Origin: an uncultured Pseudomonadota bacterium
GTDB taxonomy: Bacteria > Myxococcota_A > UBA796 > JAFGLY01
Reading direction: 5' to 3'
Assembly: GCA_937912125.1 (NCBI GenBank)
Contig: CALDOK010000208.1
Location: 1-46,505 of the forward strand
DNA: 46,505 nucleotides
A model generated the notes under the pieces. It was given only the letters and a program-made list of their open reading frames with translations, searched no databases and had not been told where the DNA came from. The position numbers were made by a program, and so were the translations under genes. Within the stretch, counting starts at the first letter, position 1; each line of letters starts with the position of its first letter. Below, one piece after another: positions 26,872-35,933 of the stretch.

Positions 26872-29729
26872 ACGCCGTGCTCACCATCGCGCGCAAGGAA
26901 GCGCGGGCCCTGTTCCTCTCCCCCGTGGCCGTGTTGTTCCTGGGGGTGTTCCTCTTCGTCACCGAGTTCTCTTTCTTCACCCTCAACGGCTTCTTCGCGC
27001 GCAACCTGGCCGACGTGCGGCCGCTGTTCGCGGGCATGCCCCTGCTGCTCATCCTGCTGGTCGCCGCCATCACCATGCGGCAGTGGGCCGAGGAGCGGAA
27101 GATGGGCACCCTCGAGGTGCTGCTCACCCTGCCCGTCCGCACCCACGAGTGGGTCCTGGGCAAGTTCCTGGCCGGCCTGCTGCTGGTGGCCCTGGGCCTG
27201 GCGCTCACCCTGCCCATCCCCCTGAGCGTCTCCTGGCTGGGGGCCCTGGACTGGGGGCCAGTGCTCGGCGGCTACACCGGCGCCCTGCTGCTGGCCTCGG
27301 CCTACCTGGCCCTGGGGCTGTGCGTCAGCGCCAGCACCGACAACCAGGTGGTGGCCCTGATGGTCACCATCGTGGCCGGGGGGGCGCTCTACCTGCTGGG
27401 CAGCGACGCCCTGGTGGCCCTGATGGCCGACGACTGGGCGGCGCTGTTCCGGGGCCTGGGCACAGGCTCCCGCTTCGCCAGCATCGAGCGGGGCGTGCTC
27501 GACCTGCGGGATCTCGTCTACTACGGCAGCCTCACGGTGGTCTTCCTGGTGGCCAACGTCTACCTGCTCGAGGGCACCCGCCGGGACACCCAGAGTGCCG
27601 CGGGCGCTCGGCGCGCCTGGAGGGCCAGCATCACGGTGGCGCTGGTGGTGGCCAACGCCGGCCTGCTCAACACCTGGCTGGCGCCCGTCCCCGTGGCCCG
27701 TCTGGACCTCACCGCCGACGGCGCCTACAGCCTGAGCGAGGCCAGCAGGCAGGTGGTCCGCGGCCTGGACGAGCCCCTGGTGATCCAGGGGATCTTCTCG
27801 GAGAAGACCCACCCCAAGCTGGCGCCCCTGGCCGTGCAGGTCCAGGACTTCCTGGCGGAGTACCGGGTGCGCGGCGCGGGCAACGTCACCGTGGAGACCC
27901 TCGACCCCAGCAAGGACGAGGCGCTCGAGCGTGAGCTGGGCGAGAGCTACGGGGTGCGCAGCTACCCGTTCCGAGTCTCGGGCAGGCACGAGCAGAGCGT
28001 GGTCAACTCCTACTTCCACGTGCTGCTGCGCTACGGCGACAAGCACGAGCTGCTCACCTGGGAAGACCTGATCGACGTCGAGGTGAGCGACACCGACATC
28101 GACGTGCGCCTGAGGAACATCGAGTACGACGTCACCCGGGCCATCCGCAAGCTCAGCCAGGAGTTCACCACCACCGAGGCCCTCTTCGACCGCTACCAGG
28201 GCACGGCCACGCTGACGGCCTACGTCTCCCCCGGCACCCTGCCCGAGGACTGGGCCGAGCTGGCCCCCACCATCCGCACCGTGGCCCAGGATCTGGCCGC
28301 ACGCTCCGGCGGCAAGCTCTCCCAGGCCGAGCTCGACCCCCTCGAGGATCGCGAGCTGCAGGCCACCCTCGCCGAGCAGTACGGGATCCAGCCCCTGGCC
28401 GTGGACCTGTTCGGCCGTGAGGTCTTCTACCTGGCCCTGGTGCTCGAGATGGGCGACAAGATCCAGATCGTGCAGCCCCGGGGCGGCATGTCCCAGAACG
28501 ACCTCGAGACCGCCCTGGACTCCGCCATCCGTCGCGCGCTGCCGGGCAACCTCCAGACCCTGGGCGTGGTCACCGAGCACCCCGACCCCGTCCCCCAGGA
28601 CCCCCGCCTGCCGCCCGAGTACCAGCAGCCCCAGCCCCAGGCCGACTACCAGTTGGTGGGCGAGCTGCTGGGCAGCGAGCTGGAGGTCCAGCAGGTGGAC
28701 CTGACCCAAGGCGTGCCCCTGGGCGTCGACGTCCTGCTGGTGGCCAAGCCCGGTGCCATGGGGGCCGTGGAGCAGTTCGCCCTGGACCAGTACCTGATGC
28801 GGGGCGGCGCGGTGGTGGCCTTGGCCGGCCGCTACGCCATCAGCACCGACCAGGGCAGCCTGCTCGCCCACGAGCAGGACAGCTCCCTGCTGGACATGCT
28901 GGCCCACTGGGGGGTCCAGGTGGACGAGGGCCTGGTGATGGACCCGTACAACGCCGCCTTCCCCCTGCCTGTCGAGAAGAACGTGGGCGGCTACCGGGTC
29001 CGCACCGTCGAGTACCTGGACTACCCCTTCTTCGCCGACATCCGCCAGGACGGCTTCGCCCGTGGCCACGCGGCCCTGGCCGGCCTGCCCAATGTCACCG
29101 CGCCCTGGGCCTCGCCCCTCACCCTCGCGCAGGACCTCGAGGGCGTCCACGCCGAGGCGCTGCTCACCACCAGCGACGAGAGCTGGGTGCAACACTCAGC
29201 CAGCGTCCTGCCCGACTTCCAGGCCTACCCCCAGACCGGCTTCGGCCGCGAAGGCGAGCCCCAGGCGCGGGTGGTGGCGGCCACGGCCCAGGGTGCCTTC
29301 CCCAGCTTCTTCGCCGACCGGCCCGACCCGACCTGGGATCCGGACATCCCCCCCGGCGCCGAAGGCGAGCTCGACCGCACCGGGCGCACCATGGACAAGG
29401 CCCTTCCCGACGCGCGCCTGGCGGTGATCGGATCCTCCGAGCTGGCCTCGGACCTGATGATCTCCCTGGGCCAGCAGATGGGCGGTGAGGTGCACCGGTC
29501 CAACCTGATGCTCCTGCTCAACCTCATCGACTGGTGCACCGAGGACACCGATCTGCTGGAGATTCGCTCCGCCGGCAGCCTGGCGCGCACCCTGCGCCCG
29601 GTGGGCGAGGTCGGGATGCTGATCATCGAGGCCGTCGACGCGCTGCTCATGCTGCTGGGCCTGGTGGCCCTGGCCGTGCTGCCGCGCCTGCGCCGACGCC
29701 GCTCTCTGCTCCAGGAGGTGGGCCCATGA
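26868..29729 (+). CDS. Fused ABC permease and GldG-like auxiliary protein
   Basis: A 953-residue protein. Residues 1-235 are an ABC-2/GldF-type permease with six hydrophobic segments and the RQWAEERKMGTLEVLLTLPVR signature. A further helix (about 253-275) leads into a GldG-like extracytoplasmic domain, beginning RLDLTADGAYSLSEASRQVV and including ITRAI-type and GGMSQNDLE segments. It ends with a membrane helix and RRRR. GldF and GldG are separate in Bacteroidetes. ATGA overlaps join it to genes on both sides. In Bacteroidetes these genes are linked to gliding; the function here is unproven. Confidence 0.88.
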   Translation: MNAVLTIARKEARALFLSPVAVLFLGVFLFVTEFSFFTLNGFFARNLADVRPLFAGMPLLLILLVAAITMRQWAEERKMGTLEVLLTLPVRTHEWVLGKFLAGLLLVALGLALTLPIPLSVSWLGALDWGPVLGGYTGALLLASAYLALGLCVSASTDNQVVALMVTIVAGGALYLLGSDALVALMADDWAALFRGLGTGSRFASIERGVLDLRDLVYYGSLTVVFLVANVYLLEGTRRDTQSAAGARRAWRASITVALVVANAGLLNTWLAPVPVARLDLTADGAYSLSEASRQVVRGLDEPLVIQGIFSEKTHPKLAPLAVQVQDFLAEYRVRGAGNVTVETLDPSKDEALERELGESYGVRSYPFRVSGRHEQSVVNSYFHVLLRYGDKHELLTWEDLIDVEVSDTDIDVRLRNIEYDVTRAIRKLSQEFTTTEALFDRYQGTATLTAYVSPGTLPEDWAELAPTIRTVAQDLAARSGGKLSQAELDPLEDRELQATLAEQYGIQPLAVDLFGREVFYLALVLEMGDKIQIVQPRGGMSQNDLETALDSAIRRALPGNLQTLGVVTEHPDPVPQDPRLPPEYQQPQPQADYQLVGELLGSELEVQQVDLTQGVPLGVDVLLVAKPGAMGAVEQFALDQYLMRGGAVVALAGRYAISTDQGSLLAHEQDSSLLDMLAHWGVQVDEGLVMDPYNAAFPLPVEKNVGGYRVRTVEYLDYPFFADIRQDGFARGHAALAGLPNVTAPWASPLTLAQDLEGVHAEALLTTSDESWVQHSASVLPDFQAYPQTGFGREGEPQARVVAATAQGAFPSFFADRPDPTWDPDIPPGAEGELDRTGRTMDKALPDARLAVIGSSELASDLMISLGQQMGGEVHRSNLMLLLNLIDWCTEDTDLLEIRSAGSLARTLRPVGEVGMLIIEAVDALLMLLGLVALAVLPRLRRRRSLLQEVGP

Positions 29730-30745
29730 CCCGCACCCAAGCCATCCTGCTGGGCGCTCTGGGCGTCCAGTCCCTGCTGGTGGCGGCGGCCTGGTGGCCC
29801 CGCGCCGAGGCCACAGCCCAGGCCCGGGCCATCATCGATCTGCCCGCAGACGCCATCACCCGGGTGGTGGTCGAGCGGTCGGGCGAGGGCGCCGAGCCCC
29901 TCGATCTGGTCCGTGGGCCCGACGGCTGGACCATCGCCTCGTCCCAGGGCTACCCGGCAGACGACAGCAAGGTCCACGGCCTGATCGACAGCATGCTGGA
30001 CATCCAGGTGCGCCGCCCCGTGGCCACCAAGGCCGTGAACCACGACACCCTGCACGTAGGCGACCAGGACTGGGGCAAGAAGCTGCGCCTCGAGACCGAG
30101 GACCGCAGCGTGGAGCTGATCCTGGGGGCAGCCTCGGGCCAGGCCTCCCACGTGCGCCTGGCCGACTCCACCCTGGTCTACGCCGCGCGAGGCCTGAGCG
30201 AGTGGTCCATCAAGGACAGGCCCTCGAGCTACTGGGACGCCGAGCTGATCCATCTCGACCTGGACAGCGCCAGCGCCATCTCCATCGAGACCCGCGGCGG
30301 CGGCTCGGTCCAGCTGGCCCGTGGCGACGACGGCTGGACCTTCGAGGGCCCCGTGCCCACCGGCGAGATGATCGACCCCGACAAGCTCGACCGCCTGGCC
30401 GCGGCCGCCTGCACGCTGCGCCTGCGAGAGCCGGTGGGCCTCCAGGCCCTGCCCGAGCACGGCCTCGACCCTCCCGCGGCGCGGATCACCGTCACCATCA
30501 GCGAAGACGAGTCCAGCACCGAGTACAGCTACCTGCTGGGCAACACCGTGGATGGCCTGACCTACCTGCAGCGCCCCGACGACCCCTGGGTGGTCACCGT
30601 CAGCGAGTACACCGCCAAGGACCTCACCGAAGCCAGCACCCAGAGCTTGCTCCTGAGCCCGGACGACGGGCCACCCCAGGCCGGTACTGCAGGCCTGCCC
30701 CAGGGCCTACCGCCCGGGCTGGACCTCAGCGGGCTGGGGCTCTGA
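29726..30745 (+). CDS. DUF4340 domain protein
   Basis: A 339-residue protein with one N-terminal membrane helix (AILLGALGVQSLLVAAAWW) and a beta-rich DUF4340 domain: ITRVVVERSGEG, LVRGPDGWTI, KVHGLIDSMLDI, later ARGDDGWTFEGP. DUF4340 genes commonly follow GldFG-like ABC genes and are thought to act with them at the membrane. AGGAGG 7 nt before the ATG, which overlaps the preceding stop by 4 nt. The Pro/Gly/Leu-rich C-terminus is low-complexity. Confidence 0.85.
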   Translation: MTRTQAILLGALGVQSLLVAAAWWPRAEATAQARAIIDLPADAITRVVVERSGEGAEPLDLVRGPDGWTIASSQGYPADDSKVHGLIDSMLDIQVRRPVATKAVNHDTLHVGDQDWGKKLRLETEDRSVELILGAASGQASHVRLADSTLVYAARGLSEWSIKDRPSSYWDAELIHLDLDSASAISIETRGGGSVQLARGDDGWTFEGPVPTGEMIDPDKLDRLAAAACTLRLREPVGLQALPEHGLDPPAARITVTISEDESSTEYSYLLGNTVDGLTYLQRPDDPWVVTVSEYTAKDLTEASTQSLLLSPDDGPPQAGTAGLPQGLPPGLDLSGLGL

Positions 30746-30764
30746 AGCCAGCGCGCAGCGCCGT

Positions 30765-31358
30765 TCACTCCCGCTCGGCCGGCGTGCCCCCCAAAGCCTT
30801 GACCGTCACCGCGGCCTTGCGCGGCCCGAGCTCGGTGCCAGGCAGCACCTCGCCCGTGCCCGCGAAGTGGGCCATGATGGCCTTGCGATCGGGCTGAGGG
30901 CGCAGGAAGGCCGGGGGGACCTGCTCCGCGTCGACGATGCGCAGGGACACCCCAGGCGTGCTGACGGAGACGCGATGGGCGCTCAGGGCGAGCTTCTGGC
31001 CATGGCCCACGGCGATCTCGAGCAGTTCGCGCCGACGATCGATCTCCTCCTGGATCCCTGCGCGTTGAGCCTGGAGCGCGACGACCTCGGCGGCGACCTG
31101 CTCGAGGGCCACGCCGTCGCCCGCCGCCTGGCGGAGCTGCTGTTCCACCGCCGCGATCATCCGCTCCAGCCGCTCCCTGAAGCGCTCGCCCGCAGCCTCG
31201 TGGTGCTGAACCAGGAACGAGCGCACGCGCATCAGCCCCAGCACGTCGGTGGACAGCCCATCCAGCAGCGGCTGCAGCAGCGCCAGCCACTCGGGCTCGG
31301 CGGCCCCCAGCGCGGCGCGCAGGGTGGCGCGGACGTCGTCGGTGATCTGGGCGTCCAT
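30765..31358 (-). CDS. Gp157-like coiled-coil protein
   Basis: A 197-residue protein. The middle (about 60-120) is a predicted coiled coil (ERLERMIAAVEQQLRQAA; EEIDRRRELLEIAV). The C-terminal third, with RVSVSTPGVSLRIVD, VPPAF, DRKAIMAHF, GEVLPGTELGPRKAAVTVKA, follows the pattern of the phage Gp157 family (VxIxDxxxIPxxF...DKxxI...G..VPG..L). Phage Gp157 proteins are linked to phage resistance or recombination. No other phage gene is near. It is the second gene after the lipoprotein at 31360-32142 and convergent with the DUF4340 gene. Confidence 0.55.
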   Translation of the reverse strand: MDAQITDDVRATLRAALGAAEPEWLALLQPLLDGLSTDVLGLMRVRSFLVQHHEAAGERFRERLERMIAAVEQQLRQAAGDGVALEQVAAEVVALQAQRAGIQEEIDRRRELLEIAVGHGQKLALSAHRVSVSTPGVSLRIVDAEQVPPAFLRPQPDRKAIMAHFAGTGEVLPGTELGPRKAAVTVKALGGTPAERE

Positions 31359-31359
31359 G

Positions 31360-32142
31360 CTAGTCGACCCAGCCCAGCACTAGCCCATGCACCTGGTACT
31401 GCACATCCACCAGCGCCTCGACCGGCTCGCCGTGCACCACCGAGAACACCAGCACGCCGTGCTGGCCCGAGGGGGAGAGGATGAGCCTGGGCGCATCGGG
31501 GTCGCCCACCAAGGTGGACCTCGAGCCCTCGTACACCGCCTGCTCCTGCCCGCCGTCCCATCGGATCAGCAGGCGGACGGGGCGTTCGACGTCCTGCTCC
31601 TCGCCCAGCTCCCAGCGGGCCTCGAGGCGACCGGCCGCGGTCTCGGCGGGCAACGCCAGCAGCTCGGTGCCCCCGGCCAGGATGGTCTGTTCGGTGAGCA
31701 GCGCCTCTACAGCGACGCGGTGCTTGTCCCAGGCCCAGCCCAGGGTGGCGTCCTCGGGGAAGGCCTCACCGCCGTAGGCCACGAACTCGGCCTGAGCGGT
31801 GGAGCCCACGTGCAAGACCTGCCACAGCGCCCCGTACTCGAGGGCCATGTCGTTCCCTCGGCGCTCGGTGGCCCAGGCGAAGCGGCCATCATCGGACCAG
31901 CCCAGGGGGTAGAAGGCGCACCAAAGGCCCGCACCCAGGTGGGTGCCCTGGCCGGTGAAGCTGAACAGAGCGGGCTCGCTGGGCGCCGTGACCGTCGGCC
32001 GGAGTGGGGGCAACGGGTCGATAGGCGCAGCCTGGGCCGCCACCGGTGGAGGGACGGAGACCGAGCCGTCCTCGAGGACAGGCTGAAGAGAAGGCGAACA
32101 AGCGAGACAGAGGGCCAATAGAAGGATCGAGGTCTTGGGCAT
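31360..32142 (-). CDS. Lipoprotein of unknown function
   Basis: A 260-residue lipoprotein (MPKTSILLLALCLAC, Cys15) with a Pro/Ala-rich linker to about residue 50. The globular part has FYPLGWSDDGRFAWATERRG and later LILSPSGQHGVLVFS, which read like beta-propeller blades (TolB-like), but no family can be named. The start at 32142 places the signal at the N-terminus. It ends 1 nt before the Gp157-like gene and diverges from the membrane protein gene across 85 bp. Confidence 0.65.
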   Translation of the reverse strand: MPKTSILLLALCLACSPSLQPVLEDGSVSVPPPVAAQAAPIDPLPPLRPTVTAPSEPALFSFTGQGTHLGAGLWCAFYPLGWSDDGRFAWATERRGNDMALEYGALWQVLHVGSTAQAEFVAYGGEAFPEDATLGWAWDKHRVAVEALLTEQTILAGGTELLALPAETAAGRLEARWELGEEQDVERPVRLLIRWDGGQEQAVYEGSRSTLVGDPDAPRLILSPSGQHGVLVFSVVHGEPVEALVDVQYQVHGLVLGWVD

Positions 32143-32227
32143 GCGGACTCCAGGCGCCGCCCCTGCCATAGCGCACTCTCGCCAGCGGGACCGGATAGTC
32201 TGCCCTCCACTTCGCCCAGGAGCCCAC

Positions 32228-32767
32228 ATGGAAGCCGTCCCTCTCTTCGCGTGGCTCGCCTGCGCCGGCTGCGTCGCCGCTGTGCTGGTCGAGTGGGTGC
32301 TCTGGTACAAGCTCAACCCCGTGCTGCTGCCCCTGCTGCTGCTCCCCTACACGCCAAAGCAGCCCCTGCCCCGGGTCCAGGACATCCAGAAGCTGACCGA
32401 CTTCGCAGGCAACGGCTTCACCATCTCCTGGCGCTGGGAGCGCGACGCCCGGGCCATCCTGTTTCGCCGACGCATGTCCATGGGCCGCAAGGCCTATGTC
32501 ACCGGGGCCATCCGCTTCGCCCGGGACGGTCAGGCCACCGTGAGCTGGGCCCCGTCGCCCATGCTCACCTACCTCATGCTCCCGGGCCTGATGCTGCCGG
32601 TGGTCTACCTGGACGGGGGTGGGGAGCTCGACAACATCGCCTTCCTGGTCGCCTTGGCGGCCGCCGCCGTGGTGGTGGGCGGAATCAACACCTTCGGGGC
32701 CTGGTGGTTCTTGAAGAAGACCGGCCTGCCCGAGCTGCAGCAGCAGCTCGACGGCTGGCTGAAGTAG
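32228..32767 (+). CDS. Integral membrane protein of unknown function
   Basis: A 179-residue protein with an N-terminal membrane helix (about 5-42, interrupted by a Lys) and two more near residues 120-160 (LTYLMLPGLMLPVVYL; FLVALAAAAVVVGGINTF). Between them lies a soluble region with RWERDARAILFRRRM. It ends in KKTGLPELQQQLDGWLK. AGGAG 5 nt before ATG 32228 supports the start. No family recognised. The next gene starts 8 nt after its stop. Confidence 0.7.
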   Translation: MEAVPLFAWLACAGCVAAVLVEWVLWYKLNPVLLPLLLLPYTPKQPLPRVQDIQKLTDFAGNGFTISWRWERDARAILFRRRMSMGRKAYVTGAIRFARDGQATVSWAPSPMLTYLMLPGLMLPVVYLDGGGELDNIAFLVALAAAAVVVGGINTFGAWWFLKKTGLPELQQQLDGWLK

Positions 32768-32775
32768 GAGCCGCC

Positions 32776-33357
32776 ATGCGCACCGCCATGCTCCCCCTCC
32801 TGCTGGTGGGTTGCTTTCCCTCTACGGATCCCGTCGACTCCCAGCCCGATCCAAGCCCCCTCGAGGGCGTCCTGATCGTCAAGGCCGCCGGGCCGCCCCC
32901 TGGAGAGCAGCCCGCCGACCACCCGGACGCCATCACCCAGGCCACCACCGCCACCTTCAACACCCACGCCTTCGCCGACGGGCTCGCCACCCGGCTCGAG
33001 GCCCGCGGCATGACCGCCACGGTGGTGGACCACTTCGACTGCCCAGAGCTGGACTGCGCCGCCGACGCCAGCCTCGAGGCGTTGGTCTTCGCCGGGCCCA
33101 CCTGGCTGAGCCGCCTGCCCTCCCAGCTGCGGGACATGGCCGAGCCTGCAGGCGAACTGAGCCCTGCACCCCTGCGCGCCTCGGCCCTGGCCTCCTGCGA
33201 GAGCACCGGCCAGGACGCGGTAGACAGCATGCTCGAGGACCTGATGGAGGCGGGCCTGACCACCGTCCCCGGCGTCTCCCTTGCTGCAGACGGCGGCGTC
33301 ACCCAGCAAGAGGTGGACGCAGCCCTCGAGGGACTGGCCCAGCGGCTGGCGCCCTAG
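32776..33357 (+). CDS. Lipoprotein with flavodoxin-like segment
   Basis: A 193-residue lipoprotein (lipobox LVGC, Cys13) with a short Asp/Ser/Pro linker. Residues ~30-130 alternate strands and helices as in flavodoxin-like folds: GVLIVKAAG, FADGLATRLEARGMTATVVDHF, LEALVFAGPTW. The FMN phosphate loop is not typical, so flavin binding is doubtful. Starts 8 nt after the membrane protein gene, likely same operon. Function unknown. Confidence 0.6.
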   Translation: MRTAMLPLLLVGCFPSTDPVDSQPDPSPLEGVLIVKAAGPPPGEQPADHPDAITQATTATFNTHAFADGLATRLEARGMTATVVDHFDCPELDCAADASLEALVFAGPTWLSRLPSQLRDMAEPAGELSPAPLRASALASCESTGQDAVDSMLEDLMEAGLTTVPGVSLAADGGVTQQEVDAALEGLAQRLAP

Positions 33358-33363
33358 GTCACA

Positions 33364-33424
33364 CCCCCTAAGCAGGCGTTTGACCGACCGTCGCGCTTGC
33401 GCAGGGGCCCTGCACGTTAGGGGG
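33364..33424. promoter_or_regulatory. Long imperfect hairpin before the AGCS symporter gene
   Basis: CCCCCTAA (33364-33371) followed by GCAGG pairs with CCTGC (33409-33413), a 3-nt bulge, and TTAGGGGG (33417-33424). That is 13 paired bases around a 32-nt loop. It occupies the gap between the lipoprotein stop (33357) and the symporter start (33444). It has no T-run. It could be an attenuator-like leader or end of the upstream message. Confidence 0.4.
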
Positions 33425-33443
33425 AGGCGTCACTCAGCCGAGG

Positions 33444-35120
33444 ATGCCCGTGGAAACGCTCGAGACCCTGACCGCTGCCGCATCGGGCTTCATCTGGGGT
33501 TGGCCCGACACGCTCCCCTTCCTGGTGGGCCTGCTGCTGGTCACCGGACTGTTCACCACCATGGCGCTGCGCTTCGTGCAGGTGCGCTACCTGTGGCACG
33601 GCGTCAACGTGCTCCGGGGCAAGTACGACGACCCCGAGCACGCGGGGGATCTCAGCCACTTCCAGGCCCTGACCACCGCCCTGAGCGCCACGGTGGGCAT
33701 CGGCAACATCGCCGGCGTGGCCACCGCCCTGCACTACGGCGGGCCCGGCGCTCTGTTCTGGATGTGGGTCACCGCGGCCTTCGGCATGGCGCTGAAGTTC
33801 CACGAGTGCACCCTGTCCATGAAGTTCCGCACCATCCTGCCCGACGGGTCGGCCTCGGGCGGGCCCATGTACTACATCGAGAAGGGCCTGGGCCCCAAGT
33901 GGAAGCCCCTGGCCGTGGCCTTCGCGGTCTGTGCAGTCATCTCGAGCTTCGGGTCGGGCAACGCCATCCAGGCCTTCACAGTGGCTGACCAGCTGCGCTC
34001 GGACCTCCACATCCCCACGGTCATCACCGGCCTGGTCAGCGCCAGCCTGGTGGCGGCGGTCATCCTGGGCGGCATCAAGCGCATCGGCGCCGTCACCAGC
34101 AAGCTGGTGCCCTGGATGGCGGCCATCTACGTAGGCGGCGGGCTGGTGGTGCTGGGCATCCACGCGGCCGAGCTCCCCGGCATCATCGGCACCATCTTCA
34201 GCGCCGCCTTCCAACCCGCGGCCCAGATCGGTGGCTTCGCCGGCGGCACCTTCGTCTTCATGCTCACCTGGGGCGTCAAGCGCGGCATCTTCTCGAACGA
34301 GAGCGGCCAAGGCTCCGCTCCCATCGCTCACGCCGCCGCCAAGACCGACGAGCCGGTGCGCGAAGGCCTGGTGGCCATGCTGGGCCCCATGATCGACACC
34401 CTGATCATCTGCACCATCACCGGCCTGGTGATCCTCTCCACCGACGCCTGGACCGAGCGGGTGCCCGACGAGGTCCCGGTCAACGCCCAGAGCTCGCTGA
34501 CCGTGGTGGCGGAGCAAGGCAGCGTCGGCCTCGACGGGGTCGTCGCGGACGCGGAGCTGCACACGGGCCAGCTGCAGGTCCAGGCCGGCGTGCCCGTGGG
34601 GGCCGGCTTCGTGCGCAACCACGCCACCGTGCTCGAGCCTCGGGTGTTCGACGATCAGGGCGAGCTCTGGACCGGCAGCCTGTCGGTCATCGACGGCGGG
34701 CTGGACTTCGACGTCATGCCCGATCTGCACCTGCAGGGTCAGATGTCGCTGAACGGCTCCCCCCTGACCGCCCACGCCTTCCGCAAGGGGCTGGCGCCGA
34801 TCATGGGGGCCTGGGGTCACCTGATCGTCACCATCGGCGTGGTACTCTTCGGCATCTCCACCGCCATCTCGTGGAGCTACTACGGCGACAGGGCCGTCGT
34901 CTACCTGTTCGGAACCCGCTGGGTCACCGCCTACAAGATCGTGTTCTGCGGCATGCACTTCCTGGGCGCCGTGGTGGCGCTGGAGGTGGTCTGGAACTTC
35001 GGCGACGCCGCCCTGGGCCTGATGGCGATCCCGAACCTGCTGGCGCTGATCCTGCTGTGGCGGACCACGCGGGGCATGACGGTGGAGTACTTCGAGAAGA
35101 TGAAGCGGAAACGATCCTAG
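33444..35120 (+). CDS. AGCS-family sodium:amino-acid symporter with large loop insertion
   Basis: A 558-residue transporter of the alanine/glycine:cation symporter family. Hallmarks are GDLSHFQALTTALSATVGIGNIAGVATA, GGPGALFWMW, GGPMYYIEKGLG and WGVKRGIFSNESGQGSAPIAHAAAK, with about 11 hydrophobic helices. It imports alanine or glycine with Na+. Residues ~336-440 form a soluble, beta-rich insertion between two helices, about 100 residues longer than I expect for the family. The last helix carries FGDAALGLMAIPNLLAL. No good ribosome binding site precedes ATG 33444. Its stop shares CTAG (35117-35120) with the convergent HAD gene. Confidence 0.9.
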   Translation: MPVETLETLTAAASGFIWGWPDTLPFLVGLLLVTGLFTTMALRFVQVRYLWHGVNVLRGKYDDPEHAGDLSHFQALTTALSATVGIGNIAGVATALHYGGPGALFWMWVTAAFGMALKFHECTLSMKFRTILPDGSASGGPMYYIEKGLGPKWKPLAVAFAVCAVISSFGSGNAIQAFTVADQLRSDLHIPTVITGLVSASLVAAVILGGIKRIGAVTSKLVPWMAAIYVGGGLVVLGIHAAELPGIIGTIFSAAFQPAAQIGGFAGGTFVFMLTWGVKRGIFSNESGQGSAPIAHAAAKTDEPVREGLVAMLGPMIDTLIICTITGLVILSTDAWTERVPDEVPVNAQSSLTVVAEQGSVGLDGVVADAELHTGQLQVQAGVPVGAGFVRNHATVLEPRVFDDQGELWTGSLSVIDGGLDFDVMPDLHLQGQMSLNGSPLTAHAFRKGLAPIMGAWGHLIVTIGVVLFGISTAISWSYYGDRAVVYLFGTRWVTAYKIVFCGMHFLGAVVALEVVWNFGDAALGLMAIPNLLALILLWRTTRGMTVEYFEKMKRKRS

Positions 35121-35836
35121 AAGCGATGCACCGGCCAGCCGCGGCCGGGCGCCTGACGCACCAGCTCGTTGTCCCTGTGGTCCCGCCGACCCACCACGAG
35201 CGGCTGCTCGGCGTAGGCCAGCATCTCGAAGTCGCCCATGCTGTCGCCGAAGGCGAAGACCGGCATGACCCCGATGTGCTTCTGGATGGCGTCGACCTTG
35301 CCCTGGTTGCAGGGCCGCGGGTAGACCGGCCTGGTGGTGAGCTTGCCGTCCACCACCTGGGTCTCGATGCCCAAGACCTGGTGCTCTGGGATGCCAACCG
35401 CCGCGGCCGTGGCGCGCACGATCCAGCGGTTCGAGGCCGAGCAGATCCAGGTCTCGAAGCCCTCGGCCTGCAGCCCGGCGATCAGCGCCTTCATGCCCGG
35501 GCGATAGTTGGCCCACGCCGCGGCCAGCTGCCGGCACCACAGATCCACGTCAGCCTCGGCCATGCCGGCCATGAGCTGGACCACCCAGGTGTACCCGTCG
35601 ATGCGGCTCTCGCTGACCCGCCGCTCGTACTCGTCCCAGAAGATCGCGGCATCGACGCCCGGCAGCAGATCGCCAGCCACTAGCCAGCGCGCGAAGGCCT
35701 CGCCGATGTCGTCGTACCAGAGCGTGCCGTCGGCATCGAAGACCGCCACACGACGTCCAGGGGTCGGGTTGAGACGAGCGGCGATGGCGCCGGCGAAGTC
35801 GGGGTCGAAAGTGGCCAGCCAGTCGGGCATACGCAT
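35117..35836 (-). CDS. HAD-superfamily phosphatase (SerB-like, subclass IB)
   Basis: A 239-residue hydrolase: motif I VFDADGTLWYDD, motif II ICSASNRW, a lysine in QGKVDAI and motif IV FAFGDSMGDFEML. The helical cap between motifs I and II fits subclass I phosphoserine-phosphatase-like enzymes. The substrate is unknown. Start ATG 35836 has GGAGAG 5-6 nt upstream; ATG 35830 is an alternative. No signal, so cytoplasmic. Confidence 0.85.
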   Translation of the reverse strand: MRMPDWLATFDPDFAGAIAARLNPTPGRRVAVFDADGTLWYDDIGEAFARWLVAGDLLPGVDAAIFWDEYERRVSESRIDGYTWVVQLMAGMAEADVDLWCRQLAAAWANYRPGMKALIAGLQAEGFETWICSASNRWIVRATAAAVGIPEHQVLGIETQVVDGKLTTRPVYPRPCNQGKVDAIQKHIGVMPVFAFGDSMGDFEMLAYAEQPLVVGRRDHRDNELVRQAPGRGWPVHRF

Positions 35837-35933
35837 GGGGACTCTCCGTTGGTGTTCCGCGATCTGGATGTATCGCGGGCTCCTGGCTTCAACCCCTGAC
35901 GGATGACAATGCCCGGGTCGATGAAGTGCTACC

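Noticed and set aside
26688..29195. Long minus-strand frame opposite the GldFG-like gene
   Set aside because: Gln/His/Val/Gly-rich translation without motifs; the opposite strand has clear domains and overlapping operon starts.
33364..33443. Glycine riboswitch before the AGCS gene
   Set aside because: The conserved glycine aptamer core sequences are not present; only a hairpin is visible.
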